Shown: positions 34,937 to 46,200, counted from the first letter of the stretch. The stretch is DNA of 64,000 nucleotides from Lepeophtheirus salmonis (GCF_016086655.4 NC_092584.1:11769907-11833906); one strand, 5' to 3'. The notes: generated by a model not told the origin, from the letters alone. Translations and numbers: made by a program.

Positions 34937-35700
34937 CAGGGTAAGGACTCAAAAATTAGAATCCTTTTCGAGGCGATCTAGCCTCAGTTCTAAAAGTCTG
35001 ACAATTTCGTGCTTGGCTTAATTCAAAAGAGCTAACAAAAAGCTACAATTAAATGTTACTTTGATTTTGTGTAATATAAAATGTTCGAGCAACAAGCAAA
35101 ATTGCCGAGGCTGTGTGATTTCCTCCGCACAAAAGTCCATCTCCAACAAGAACATCTTCACAATGAACGCTATTCCGAACAGGTTTCCCTTCTTGAATGA
35201 ATCAAATCCTCATTTCGAGGGAGCCTTCAGGAACAAAAATCAAGGCCAGATCATGGTTCTTGGAGTCGTTGAGTCCAAGGGTAGTAAGAAGTCTCTCTAC
35301 TTATTCAAGGCCAACGGAAAAAGTCAACATGGACGTATACTACAAGGTCCTCAGGTACAATTTCTTACCATGGTTGAAGAGCTCGTTTCCCAAGGATAAC
35401 TATGTGGTAACACAAGACGGCGCCACAGAACACGTGTCTAAGAAGATGCAGCATTTCCACAAGGATAACAAGGCTGCCTTCTCCGAGGCATACTTCTGGC
35501 CTTCGTCATTCCCGAACGTGAACCGCTGGACTTTGCTGTTTAGTACATATTGGAAGAAAAGACGAACAAGACTTCTCACTCGAATGTATATGGCCTGAAG
35601 GCCGTGATCTCGGAGGAGATGACAAAGCTGGATTCGCACACGGTATAATTGAACCCAGATGCCCAAAAATTTGACAGTAGCCAGGCCATCATTCGTCGCT
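34937..35700 (+). pseudogene. Mariner-like element relic, DD37D type (34.9 kb copy)
   Basis: The 5' end reads ACAGGGTAAGGACTCAAAAA with TTAGAATCC, matching the relic at 17637. The transposase starts after an internal deletion: KNIFTMNAIPNR (first-Asp block, with Asp changed to Asn) then QGQIMVLGVVESKGSKK. A frameshift near 35330 leads to VYYKVLRYNFLPWLKS and FPKDNYVVTQDGATEHVSKK, with the second catalytic Asp at codon 35416-35418. The third block reads FWPSSFPNVNRWT, so SPDxNPLD is ruined; by position the third Asp would fall 37 residues after the second. The tail (FEV... to DSSQAIIRR) runs to about 35700. No 3' TIR placed. GC content is higher than flanks. Confidence 0.8.
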
Positions 35701-35709
35701 TAGCGACGC

Positions 35710-36265
35710 AAAATTTAAACCTTATTGCCTACAATAAAGCTCCTAGTCTGGGTTGAAGCAAACAAATAAATAAATATTTCTCTTTTTCTTGATTTTTATT
35801 CCAGATTGTTTATATCTTGACGCACACATTTTTTATTTTGTAGATAGGTTTGTACTAAAAACCAATGTTGTCAAAGAATTTTCATTTACACTAAAAAAAT
35901 ATTATTTTTTTATTTTTCGGTGGTTGTGGGTTATGTAACATATAAATAAAAAATGTCACTCAAACCATTTTTTTAGAGACTAAAACATATGCCTAAAACA
36001 GAAAAAAATGAAAAAATGATATTATTAAAGGTTGAGGTGTTAATGAAATAAATTAAAGATATATTTTTGGGGAAAATCTCTCACGCTGTAACAAGTTGGA
36101 ATTAATCGATACATTTGGTAGATCAGCAAAAAAAAAGAAAAAATCTAGAACAAAACTTAAAAAATGAAACAAAATTTTTTCACCAGATTTTTCAATTTCT
36201 AATTCTTTTATTGTAAAGATCAAATCTCTCTACTTACTTGAAGATCCATTTGCAGCACAAAAACT
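35710..36265. other. AT-rich gene-free DNA
   Basis: Nothing supported beyond homopolymer-rich AT sequence. Confidence 0.5.
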
Positions 36266-36269
36266 CATC

Positions 36270-36440
36270 ATTTGTCTTTGATGAGCACACAAGAATTTTC
36301 AATCAGATTTAGAATATAACGTACGTAGACCGAAAAGAAGCTCACTACTCAGGATAATGACAACAGCTGAGGAATATGAAATGTATTCTTCAGATTACCA
36401 ATTCCAAAAAAGCATATCATCTAATAAATACACACGATTT
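36270..36440 (-). repeat. Composite repeat family copy, minus orientation
   Basis: Reverse-complement phrases of 19820-19960 occur in order: GATGAGCACACAAGAATTTT, CAATCAGATTTAGAAT, ACTCAGGATAATGACAACAG, CTGAGGAATATGAAATGT and TTACCAATTCCAAAAAA. Confidence 0.7.
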
Positions 36441-36444
36441 ACAT

Positions 36445-37335
36445 CACTATTTATATATTCTTTTGACGATCAACTTATGTGCATCTAACGTGCAACTGAC
36501 TAATATTTTCCGGGTTTTTTAATGACTAGATGATCTTTTATATATTCGATCGTTCCTATATTGTTATTTCTTAGATCTAGTAGTCAAACACTTCTAAGAA
36601 ACTAAGCAAATTGTTTAAAAATGTGGTTTGGACAGATATGCAAACTCTTTACTTTCTTAATATAAATATATATTTTGGGTAAAAGTGAAAGTTTATATTA
36701 AAAGATATTATTATATGTACAAGTTGTTAGAAGCAATTGACATGAACCATTTTGGAGGAATATTTATAAAGAGTACTTCTGGGGAAGTTGATAAATTAAT
36801 TTTTAATTATTGACTATTCTATCGACAATACCTCATTGAATGGAGCAACATAGTTCAGTGGACAATGCATCCACAAGAAATTATTTTTTTCCTCACCTCA
36901 ATATACGTGGACTTGATTCACTTTTAGAAAAAGAAATATACGTTGCATATATGAACTTTAAGGATCATTTCTCCATAAGATGGAGTAATTATAGTATTAT
37001 AAAATCTGTGCAACCCATTCCAACTAATTCAAGGAAAATTAGACAATAAGTTAAGAATACTCATTGAAAAGTATTATTTAGTGACATATTATAAAGTTTA
37101 AATAATATAAGTTATATTTCTAAAAAGTACAAAATTCATAGGTTTTGTAATTAATTAAGGCATTTTAAGACTAATACATCTTTGTATACAAATAAATAAG
37201 GTGAAATCTTAACACTATGTCATTGGCAAAGTGAAAAGTTCAGTTAAGTTATTCAGAAACAGACATTAAAAAAATAAGGGGCGTTAAACTATTAATAATT
37301 GTGTGTAAAAATTTCATTTTTTTAACTTTTTTAAG
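36445..37335. other. AT-rich DNA with part of a dispersed repeat
   Basis: No gene. AGATGGAGTAATTATAGTAT with TGTGCAACCC near 36978-37015 resembles GGTTAGATGGAGTAATTGTA and CAGTGCAACTCC at 38967-39025, a small dispersed repeat. Confidence 0.5.
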
Positions 37336-37339
37336 TTAT

Positions 37340-37640
37340 CAAAAAAAGGTGTCTGAATGTGACACTTGCGTGAGCATCCACGCGCTTCTTGATGCAGAAA
37401 ATAGAAAATCTGGATGCTTACTTCGTACCCTGGATCGGGTTAAATGCCAGAAAGATAAAGAGGTCCTTCACCAAGACGCTGGTTCTGTCCACATTGCCAA
37501 AGCTGATCAAAGATGTATGAACAATGATATGAATTTCTGGCCTGAAAAATATTGCCACACTTATTATCCTGACGCCAACTCTTTCTACAACACCTTTTGT
37601 TCTTGTGTAGAGTCAAGGGCCAGTAAAGGGGAGTTCACAG
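37340..37640 (+). pseudogene. Tc1/mariner transposase relic
   Basis: Within an open frame at 37301-37681 the segment LHQDAGSVHIAKADQRCMNN carries the second catalytic Asp block (xQDAGSVHxAK for QQDxAPxHxAK), with DMNFWPEKYCHTYYPDANSF next. There SPD has become YPD and the final NPLD is NSFY. VESRAS is the start of the C-terminal domain. Upstream, ENRKSGCLLRTLDRVK is a damaged version of the strand before the second Asp. The frame is uncorrected and open over 126 codons, but the start of that frame is non-homologous and key residues are lost, so it is a relic and not a gene. Confidence 0.7.
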
Positions 37641-37644
37641 TGGG

Positions 37645-38855
37645 CTTGGTTCATATAACTTTTTTTCAAAAGTATCCATAAATTAAAGTTATTTTGAAAA
37701 TAAATTAAAAATTGTTATATTTTAAATTTTGTGGGAAAAACTTTCGGAAGTTATATTTAACAAAAAATATTAATTTTCTTAGAAGACAAATCTCAAAAAT
37801 TGATTTTGCTTTACACAAAAAAATTTAATTTTTTGAAAAAAAAATATAAAAGTTATATTTTAATGACATGAATTTTTTTGAAGACAAATCTTAAAAATTT
37901 ATAATTATTCAAATAAAATTTAATTTTTTAGTAGAAAGAAAAAGTTTCTGCAAACGGGGGTTTTAACTTTAGACACAAAAACATAATGGTTATGAAGACC
38001 ACCGTATATGAACACTGGTAGAATATCTCCTGAGAATACTTTGTGAAGTCGTACAAAGGCTGATTTGATAACGTAAAAATTTCCCACTTGAATAGCTGTA
38101 ATGACAAAAAGACCGATAAAGATCAGTCCTAGAACTAAAAAAATTAATTTAGACTAGACTAAGAGGATTGCAGTCATAATTGATTTTGTAGGCCAATCTA
38201 CAATTGTCAAGAGTCTTCAAAAAATAGAGTAAATTTTTAATTTGAGTTGCCGTCTTGAGTACAATTCCTTACCTCTGTAAACAAACAAAAAGTTATGATT
38301 TTCAGTGAAATAATTGACTAAAGGAAATTAGTATGAATTATTATTTTTAACCCGAAATATGCATAAAAATGGATCAAATTAAAGGTTTATAAGAGATAAT
38401 ATATTCAATATACATACATACCTCACATAAAATATATATCCAGGGAATTATTATAATTTTATTTAATTGATATTTATTTAATGGAAGAGAAGAACACTTT
38501 AATATTTACGTGAGTAAATACTTAAAAATAGTTTTTCCAATATTTTACTTTAGATTTTTTTTTTTTTACTTTATATATATGTACATAATCGTTTTTCTTG
38601 CAAAAAGTAATAGACAGGGAAAAAGAGTGAAGAACAGAGGTATAAGTAGACTTTTATTGCCAATCAAAAATATTTTTTAATTACATGCAACAAAACAAGG
38701 GTAATAAATTACTAGCATTTTCACTATGTTAAAAAAAGAAAGGGAGAAGTAAGATGGTAACTCTGATATTTAGAAGAATTTTTTAAAGCAAAAGACTATT
38801 TTCTCAAATTGGGGTCACTCATAAATACAGGGTTCCCTAGATAAACTTCGCGCTC
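37645..38855. other. AT-rich gene-free DNA
   Basis: No gene. 37680-37940 has degenerate 'AAAATTTTTGAAGACAAATCT' type units in tandem, like those at 45660-46700. A minus copy of the composite repeat (GTAAGATGGTAACTCTGATA) is near 38748. Confidence 0.5.
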
Positions 38856-38859
38856 GGGA

Positions 38860-38980
38860 GTTATTATTCTCTTGAACTCAATGTGCGTTCGATCCCAGGT
38901 GATTCCTAGAGAAATAAATAATTAATACTTTATGTATATATATAGATTTCACAAAAAGATTCCTAGGTTAGATGGAGTAA
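38860..38980 (-). repeat. Possible tRNA-derived SINE, inverted copy
   Basis: Reverse complement matches 53600-53712: CCTAGGAATCTTT, TACATAAAGTAT, TTTCTCTAGGAATCACCTGG and TGAGTTCAAGA. On the plus strand, TGCGTTCGATCCCAGGTG at 38892 contains GTTCGATCC, which fits a tRNA-type B box. A clear A box was not found. A small inverted repeat (GTTAGATGGAG with CTCCATCTAAC) follows at 38968-39030. Confidence 0.5.
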
Positions 38981-39512
38981 TTGTAATATAATAATGTTTA
39001 CTTAAACTTAATCAGTGCAACTCCATCTAACCATTTAAAGGAACATTAAAAAAAATTTGACAAAATTTCGTCACATTGAATAAAATAATACATAAATGTC
39101 AAAAAAATAATTGTTATTTCATTGCTTACATCTCTATCTAGTCTACTATTTTAGAAAGACACTTTTAACAAATAAAAAATAACAAGAGATGGCCCTTGTG
39201 TAAAGTTGAAGGAGAACACAGCTTTAATTTTTCTTCTGCGTCGAGCTTTTTTATTCCTGTTCACTCATTTTTCGTCTGATTTTGATGAAACTATAACAAT
39301 ACACAAGAAAAACAAAACATGCGTTGGAACATTGGTTGAAATATAACCTGACACCTTCATTTGCGTAAAAAAAAATTCCGTATCGCACGTCGAAGCTTGT
39401 ATTTTATTTTTAAAAACACCTCGTTGGTTGTTCAATATTTATTGATATATTAATAGCTTTGCAAGTACTGGTTTCAATATCAAAATATTATCTTGGTGGC
39501 TTGAATGTGTCA

Positions 39513-39543
39513 GTAACCCGGCGCCACTATAGTACCGGGTTAC
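39513..39543. repeat. GC-rich perfect hairpin
   Basis: GTAACCCGG (39513-39521) and CCGGGTTAC (39535-39543) pair perfectly around a 13-base loop. It stands out in very AT-rich DNA. Confidence 0.7.
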
Positions 39544-39779
39544 CAAACAACACAAACACCTATCAATTACTTCATAAGAAAAACATAGACAATGCTCCTG
39601 AATCTAAAGTAAATAGGTATTCATTTACCAATTTGTGAAGAAAGAAAGGTCAAATGTTTAATTCATGGTTATATGTTTGCAAACCATACACATCTTGTCT
39701 TATGAAATTGAGGCGAGATTTGATGTATTCATTTTTTTTTTTTAAATAGGTATAATTGTAAATTATATACCTTCTCTAG

Positions 39780-40290
39780 GTCTGATTTATTTTGTATATA
39801 AAAAAAGCTTAGCAGGGTTATTTCTTAATAAGATGAGATATAAGAATATAGTAACCAAATGTATTTGCGTTCATTGAAGACGGAGAGTAACCTTGAGGAT
39901 TTAATTGTGGGGCTATAAGTGTGAGTCCTTGTTGGATTCAGAGTAGATTTGAAGACCGACATAGGAGTAGTTCTTTCCAATGTCCCTGTTTATTTCCTTC
40001 CCCCCTTGTCACAGCCAATTGTAGCTGATTTAATGAAGAGGCATGACCTTTATACTGCTCTCCTACAAAATGTATTTCAAATTGTAAGATTTCCCAAGTT
40101 GACTTTTGGTTGTTGTTGTTTTTTTAACATGGCCAAAACACAAACAATGTACATCACAAGTTATAACTTATAAATGAATTGTCCTTCGTATCTAAAAATG
40201 AAATAGGAGAAAAAGGATAACAATGTTGATCCTCAATTCCACTCTGAGTCCATCAAAGACTTACACTTGTCCTCTATGTGGCTCTATGTC
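39780..40290 (+). repeat. Composite repeat family copy
   Basis: Contains GACGGAGAGTAACCTTGAGG, ATTGTGGGGCTATAAGTGTG, GTCCTTGTTGGATTCAGAGT, CAGCCAATTGTAGCTGATTT and CAAATTGTAAGATTTCCCAA in the family's order, ending with a minus-type GATCCTCAATTCCACTCTGA at 40227. It sits 600 bp upstream of CPR-B. Confidence 0.75.
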
Positions 40291-40853
40291 ATTACTAAAC
40301 ATATGTACACATTGGTGGTATCACTTCTTTTGTAAATGATCTCTGGTCAAAAATTAAAGAATTATGATAACAGCCTCACAAATAATACAAAACACTGCTC
40401 AGGTTGTCAACAACAACAAAAAAATAACAAACTAAAAAATGCAAAGGATTTGCAATCTTATTTATTACAAGAGTTGTATAAAAAAATATGAACTACTTAA
40501 GTGCAAGTGTTTTTACGAATAATTTGTTTAATGAAGTGAAGGATTAAAGGTCGAAGAACATAAATATAATCGTTACTCAATTTTGAAAAAAATCATTTCA
40601 ACATGCTTTTGTATTAATGGTACATCTATTTTCTTCTGAAGTAATTCGCTATTGTTTTTTTGTGTTAAAAATTAGTTTTTTTCTGATAAGGTTTGCTATT
40701 CAAAATAACTCAATTATAAAGTGATATAATTATTTTTGAATACTATAGTTATATTTTTTTAAAGTTTTTAATCTTATTATTAAAACTCTCCTTTATTACA
40801 CAATTTAGGCAACTAATCATTATATATACATAATGACTACGCGTATAGTGTAT

Positions 40854-40950
40854 CCTTACGCATCTGAAGGATAAGGCAATTGAAATTATTAGTTACTTGC
40901 ATACAAAAAATGTATATAAACGCCTGTTACCTCTCATTACATTATCACTT
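40854..40950 (+). promoter_or_regulatory. Promoter of CPR-B: CCTTAC, GATA-type site, TATA box, initiator
   Basis: CCTTAC (40854-40859) and TGAAGGATAAG (40865-40875) recur in CPR-C with the same 5-base spacing; GGATAAG also occurs before the 63-kb pseudogene. GATAAG fits the WGATAR consensus of GATA factors. TATATAAA is at 40913-40920 and TCACTT at 40945-40950, close to the arthropod initiator. From TATA start to initiator A is 34 bp, the same as in CPR-C. Confidence 0.7.
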
Positions 40951-40996
40951 AAAACATACACCCCAAAGAAGTAACAAAACCCCATTGTACAACAAA

Positions 40997-41660
40997 ATGA
41001 ACTCAAAAGTACATAATTAGATTAGAAACGAATTAGAATCAAAAGCAATGATTATATCCGACGAACTTTAAAACTTATTTTTACTTTCAGGTGTTATGTC
41101 TCCTTCTCCTCGGATATACCATTTCAGCCCTTGCTGCTCCAGCCGAGGACGTCAAGAAGCGAGATATTCCTTTAAAATCATATGGAATTGGATCTACTGT
41201 TAATTCTTACTCAAACAACAACGCTGGATCCAACACCTTTCAAAGTAATCGCCCCTACATCAAGATCCTTAGCAGCAATTACAACGCACCAGGGACTCTG
41301 GATGGCTCAAGCAACTTTGACTATTCTTTTGAGTCCGAGAATGGGATTCGTCAACAAGCAGTAGGGAAAACAAAGGTCATTGGAGACACTGAAGTCGTTG
41401 TGATGAAGGGATCTTATGAATATGTGGGTCCTGATGGACAAACCTATGTTGTGGATTGGTATGCTGATGAGACTGGCTATCATCCCTCTGCTCCTCATCT
41501 CCCTAAGGATGTTCCCATCCCATTTCCTGAGATTGCTGATGCTGTAGCTGCTCAAATTGCTTTTGCTGCCGCTAATCCCAACAGTTTTGATGATGGTTCT
41601 TATAATGGAAACAATCAAGTATACAATGATCGACCCAGTTCCAACTATGGTCTAAACTGA
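40997..41660 (+). CDS. RR-1 type cuticular protein (CPR-B)
   Basis: Chitin-binding structural cuticle protein. Exon 1 is 40997-41008 (MNSK), followed by a GTACAT donor, an 82-bp phase-0 intron and a CTTTCAG acceptor. Exon 2 is 41091-41660. The 193-residue product starts with a textbook signal peptide (MNSKVLCLLLLGYTISALAA), then PAEDVKKRDIP and a Ser/Asn/Tyr-rich linker. The chitin_bind_4 domain runs from about residue 78 to 142, with the Rebers-Riddiford core GSYEYVGPDG-QTYVVDWYAD-ETGYHPSAPHLP at 111-142. VPIPFPEIADAVAAQIAFAA follows, then an Asn-rich tail ending NYGLN. The GTG at 41091 is a Val codon inside the signal peptide, not a start. AATAAA is at 41714-41719. From 41268 to 41569 it is almost identical to CPR-C. 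A mariner-like element lies 321 bp after the stop. Confidence 0.95.
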
Positions 41661-41713
41661 TAATTGTATTAAAATTACATATTGCTATTTATTTATTTAA
41701 ATATTATATTTAT

Positions 41714-41719
41714 AATAAA
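41714..41719 (+). terminator. Polyadenylation signal of CPR-B
   Basis: AATAAA 54 bases after the stop codon, in a very AT-rich 3' region. Confidence 0.6.
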
Positions 41720-41981
41720 ATAATATTATATTTTTTATAATAGATTATAGTAGAAAATAAGCATTGAGAATTGTTTAATAAGTCTTTTCTAAGGTAAAAA
41801 TTTACGTAAATTATGATTTTTTAAGTTTCAATCCTGTATTTCGTGTCCTTTAGGCAAAAAAATTGAATTTGTGATCTATTTGTCCAAAAAAACTGTATTT
41901 ACGCGATAAAAATTTTTAAATCCCAATTTTGTAGACATAAAAATCTACAACCTATTATTATTTATGTTAAAAGGATATATA

Positions 41982-42680
41982 CCGGGTGTCCCGAAAGTAT
42001 TGACCGGTACCTACGGTGATCGCTACATTAGCCTTAATGGTTATGTGGGATCTGAGAAATGTGTGTCCATGACCAAGCACCCAGCCAGCATCATGATGCT
42101 TGGAGTTGTCGGCTCAGATGGTAAAGCCATGCCTCCAGTCTTCTTCCGAGAGGGCTACAGGCTCACCTCGGAGGACTACATCAAGGTGCTCAAGACCAAG
42201 GTGGTCCCATGGATCAGGAAGGAGTATCCTGGCAAGAGGGTGTGTTTCCAGCAGGATGGAGCACCCGCACACACAGCCAAGAACACCCAGAAGTGGTTGA
42301 AGGGGAATGTGGAATTCTGGCCAAAGGACTTCTGGCCCCCTCCTCCCCCTACCTGAACCCCTTGGAGTTCAGCATCTGGGCGCACATTGAGAGGCAGGCT
42401 TACAAAAAACGCCACAGCAGTACCAAAGCTCTCAAGGCCAGTATCACCAAGGCCTGGGCCAAGATGGACCCCACCTACATCAAGAACACCTGCTCCTCCT
42501 TCCGTCGCCTTGTTGTGGTGGTTATGGAAGCTAAATGCCAAATTGCTAAAAACATATTATAGATTATAACCAAGCGAAGTTTTTTTATTATAAACATTTC
42601 TCTGTATCTCTACTTTTAGTCCTTGTAGATCTTAATGAAGTTGGAAACTAGAAATCAGTCAGGACTTTCAGGACACCCGG
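41982..42680 (+). mobile_element. Mariner-like element with TIRs, DNA-binding domain deleted
   Basis: The left end CCGGGTGTCCCGAAAGTATT follows TA (41980-41981). The right end, reverse complemented, is CCGGGTGTCCTGAAAGTCCT, followed by TA (42681-42682). About 3 of 23 terminal bases differ. The 699-bp body holds only the catalytic and C-terminal parts of a transposase; the left TIR is joined almost directly to the catalytic domain. The good TIR match suggests fairly recent activity. Confidence 0.9.
42000..42561 (+). pseudogene. Transposase catalytic domain relic inside 41982-42680
   Basis: Frame 1 (to 42355) reads YISLNGYVGSEKCVSMTKHP, where the first catalytic Asp is replaced by Asn or lost at the deletion joint. 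VPWIRKEYPGKRVCFQQDGA and PAHTAKNTQKWLKGN follow, with the second Asp at codon 42255-42257. A one-base deletion in a C-run near 42330-42345 shifts the frame. The other frame continues APSSPYLNPLEFSIWAHIER and SSFRRLVVVVMEAK to the stop at 42560-42562. The SPD block is SPY here, and Glu stands at the third catalytic position. Apart from the deletion and frameshift it is well preserved and GC-rich against its surroundings. Confidence 0.85.
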
Positions 42681-42689
42681 TAGTTGCCA

Positions 42690-44175
42690 GAACTTTGAAA
42701 TAAAACTGTATCTTCAGTTGTTTTTTACATAACTTTGTTGAAATTGTTATATATTTTATTAAGCATTTAAACACTGCGTCTAGACTAAATGACTCTAAAG
42801 ACCTAGGATAATTATGCTGAATTATTTTTTCTCCCACATAAGGGTAAAATTAAAGGAGTAATTGGTTGAAAATTGGGGGGGGTAAATGTACATTTCAATT
42901 TTTTATTCAATTCCTTTAAGGAGGGAAATAAAAAAAAACTAGCCAGGCTGTATACATGATCATTACATGTAGCTAGAATTCCATGTACTCATTTAGAACT
43001 TTATCAGCATATTAGTCAAAAAATAAAATGATTTGATAACATCAAACACTGTCTGTAACTCTAAATCGAATGGATCCCTTAATTTTGATGGTACCAAATG
43101 GGGGCCCTTATTTTTACTCATTTTGCTAGCTGGGTTAAATTTTGTTGTACAAATAAGGAGAATACGGTCATTTCAAAATAAAAACCGCTCAACTTAGACT
43201 AGGAATACAATACTTGCTACTCAATCTAAATTTCGTTGAAGAAAGAGAAAATATTAAGTATGAATGCAAAGAACATATTTAGTAGGCATTGTTGTTTGAT
43301 GTCCCAGAAATCCGAAGAGTCAATAAAAAATTATCAACCCAAAAATAATTGACAAAAGCCTCGCACAATTAATTATCTTATGTAATTTACATTTATACTA
43401 AATGTAATATTCTTCTCCTATCAACTGTAAATGAATTACTTATTATTGACCCAGATCTTTATAACTAATTAAACAGAAAAATAACTAATTAATTATTGTG
43501 CGGCCAGGCACTAATTGTTCCAAGGATTGGTACTGGTCTAGGTACCAGGAATTGTGGATGACTGAGTCTCACAATATTTCAAAGCCATACTCTTTATAAT
43601 CAACCTAAAACAGTTTATGCAAACTCAGTGAACGTCGGAATCAGTTTTACAACCACTGATCTCTATTTGATCAAAAATGTACTCCGACATACTGCAAGTC
43701 ATTCTTTTTGACGTGCAGTAGTAAGTTTATATTTTTATTGTATTATCATTAATCAGAATAGATTCAAACATAAGTATTGTATTAGCTAGCATAGTTTTGA
43801 AACTTTAGCGGGATCATTTTTTGTATGAGGACACCATAAAGGGCGGGTTTTTTATACCCCCTTAAGGATATAAGGATATGTCGACAGTATACCCACACCC
43901 CACCAAAACCACGGGAAGCCCAATTAATTACGGTAGCCGGGAAAACATATACCTCTAACACTCAGATAAATCTTCAAAAACAAAGTTATTCATTGATAAT
44001 AATAATAACAGAATTATTAGATAATAATTTGAAGTAAAACTTGAGTATTTTGAACTATTAAAATTTTTGTTTTGAAATAAGATAATGTCAATAACTTAGT
44101 TCTTATTAGAGACTATAATAAAAATAGAGAGTTGAGATGATGCAATTTTTTAGTTGAAGTTTGACAAAGAATATT
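42690..44175. other. AT-rich gene-free DNA
   Basis: No supported gene. Short GC-richer islands at 43085-43135, 43500-43560 and 43850-43950 have no motif I can identify. Confidence 0.45.
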
Positions 44176-44179
44176 GTTG

Positions 44180-44370
44180 TGTTCAGTTCAGTCCTACAAC
44201 TTATAAAATTCGGTCTTTAATGACGTTACTCAACTTGGTTTCTTCTTTTTTAATCAATTTTTTTTACTGACAGTCTGACGAACTAACGGTCTTAAAGGCT
44301 GGTCCCATAGACTGATCTTGGGACTGAATTGGACTGGACAGAATAAATAAGGACAGGCACCAAACTTTTA
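44180..44370. repeat. Degraded copy of the 13610 hAT-like MITE
   Basis: Shares GTTCAGTTCAGTCCT, CTTTAATGA or CTTGATGA, a central T-rich run with TAATCA, CTGACAGTCT, GGACTGGAC and ATAAATAAGGAC with 13610-13808. The terminal bases are eroded. A further fragment in the other orientation seems to lie at 45395-45520 (TTGTCAGTAC, AAAAAGAAGAAAAAAG, GCAGGACTAAAACGG). Confidence 0.6.
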
Positions 44371-44374
44371 ATTT

Positions 44375-46200
44375 TGAACTTAATAATAATATATCGTCTC
44401 AACGAAATCTTCTTCTCCTGACGTCTTTATTACTGAGGCAATTGTCCGGCATATAAATAATTCTAGAGATGACGGAGTTTGCTTTTATGTAAGACTGAGT
44501 CATCTGTAGCATAACCACCAACAAATCTTCTTTGTGAACATTATTCCAATTGTATCCCTAATTTTCTCTTCAACGATTTCCCTAACAGGCATCACATTCA
44601 TAAAAGAGACGATCGGAAAACTCAATATGATCCTGACAGAAAGAACAAAACCTCTCTTTTTCAAATAGCTGAATAGATTTCTCATTAACCCAATTGCCTA
44701 TTATTATTATTATTTTTTAAATGGAACCTTTTTTTTTTAATTTCAAAATAACTTCCTAGGCTATTTTGTTAATCTACATTACAGGTGTAATAATTTTTTA
44801 TAATAAAAATGCACGAAAAAAAGGTAAACGTTTTCACTTATGATTAAGTTGCTTTATAGTTAAAGGTGATACTCATAGTTGATATTTATGCTATGTAATA
44901 TTAACAAATTTACAAGAAATCTGGATTAGAGCCATGATATGACGCTATGAATAAATAAACACTTAATACATGCATTGAATACTACTTGGTTTCACTCATA
45001 AAAAGTGACATTTGTAGATAATCAAAGTAATATGTACTAAAAATTCCACAAAAATGGTAGATTTGTACCTTTATGATTATTTTTCTATAAATTAGTGACT
45101 ATAAAATTAGAATCTTTTTAAATTACATATTGTAATATATACTAAGGTTAGATATGTAATAAAACTAGGTATTAGATGCATAGATTTTTTATATACAGTA
45201 AGGGTTACATAAATCTTTAAAATTAAGTAGTTTACTGTTTTACTTAATTTTTATGACAAAAGGGTTTTTATTACTGAAAAAACTCATTTGCTTAGGCCCC
45301 AAAAGGATTGGTACAAACAAAAGTGGGATCAAGTGTTGTATAAGTTCGTAGGAAGTCGTACCAGAACAGTATTAGGTCCAGTTTTTAAGAACATCAGCCC
45401 TTCGGATTGTCAGTACGATAACTGATTTAAAAAAGAAGAAAAAAGTTCAATGACGTTATCAAAGACGGAGCTTGATTAGCTTTATGACAGATTTGCAGGA
45501 CTAAAACGGATAGTAGGGACACAGAACTACACAGGATTGCATTCTCCCATCCTTAATAAGGACCAACAAACACTAATGACGACGAATGGAAGCCCTTTAT
45601 GGGATGCATCTGCAGGATTATATATACTTTTTTTTTTGGGGGAGGCTTGGTTCTTGTAGTATTTTCAAAAAAATAACTAAAAACACAGTTTATAGCAAAA
45701 AATTTGAAAAACAAATTAATAAAACAAATTCAAATATTTAATTTTTGCGCAAAAATATTTTGAAAATCTACTGTTTTTCAATAAAAAGTTCAAAATAAGT
45801 TAAAATACTGATTTTTTGGAAAAAGGAAAAAAAATTAAAAATCAACAGCTGGACACAGAAAATAACTTTTTTTGAAAATAATTTCAAATATTAAATTTTT
45901 GGAAAATAATTATAAATTAAACTTTTTGGGAAAAAATTTAAATAATACAATTTGGTAGTAATAAACAAAAATTCCATAATTTGTGGCCATTTCCTACATT
46001 TTTCCTTGTTCATAACACTGTTGTTCTTTGTTAAGAGGATATACAATTGAATTAAACATGTCGTTCTGCAAACACTCTTTAAAACCATTAGATTTTATAT
46101 AACGATAATTAATTAATAAACATACTTTTAACACACACTATTGTTATTTCACACCCTTTCATTGACCATTTGTCTAAATATGAGGAAATAATATTATAAA
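44375..46200. other. AT-rich gene-free DNA
   Basis: No supported gene. A 61-codon minus frame at 44500-44685 has no motif. 45580-45660 carries GGATGCATCTGCAGGATTAT, part of the CTGCAG-containing dispersed repeat, followed by tandem AT-rich units. Confidence 0.45.

Noticed and set aside
37301..37681. 126-codon open frame as a host gene
   Set aside because: Its middle aligns with a damaged Tc1/mariner catalytic region and the ends are unrelated sequence, so the length is fortuitous.
41091..41660. GTG at 41091 as the start of CPR-B
   Set aside because: GTG is a Val codon directly after a splice acceptor; the spliced ATG at 40997 gives a complete signal peptide and matches CPR-C.
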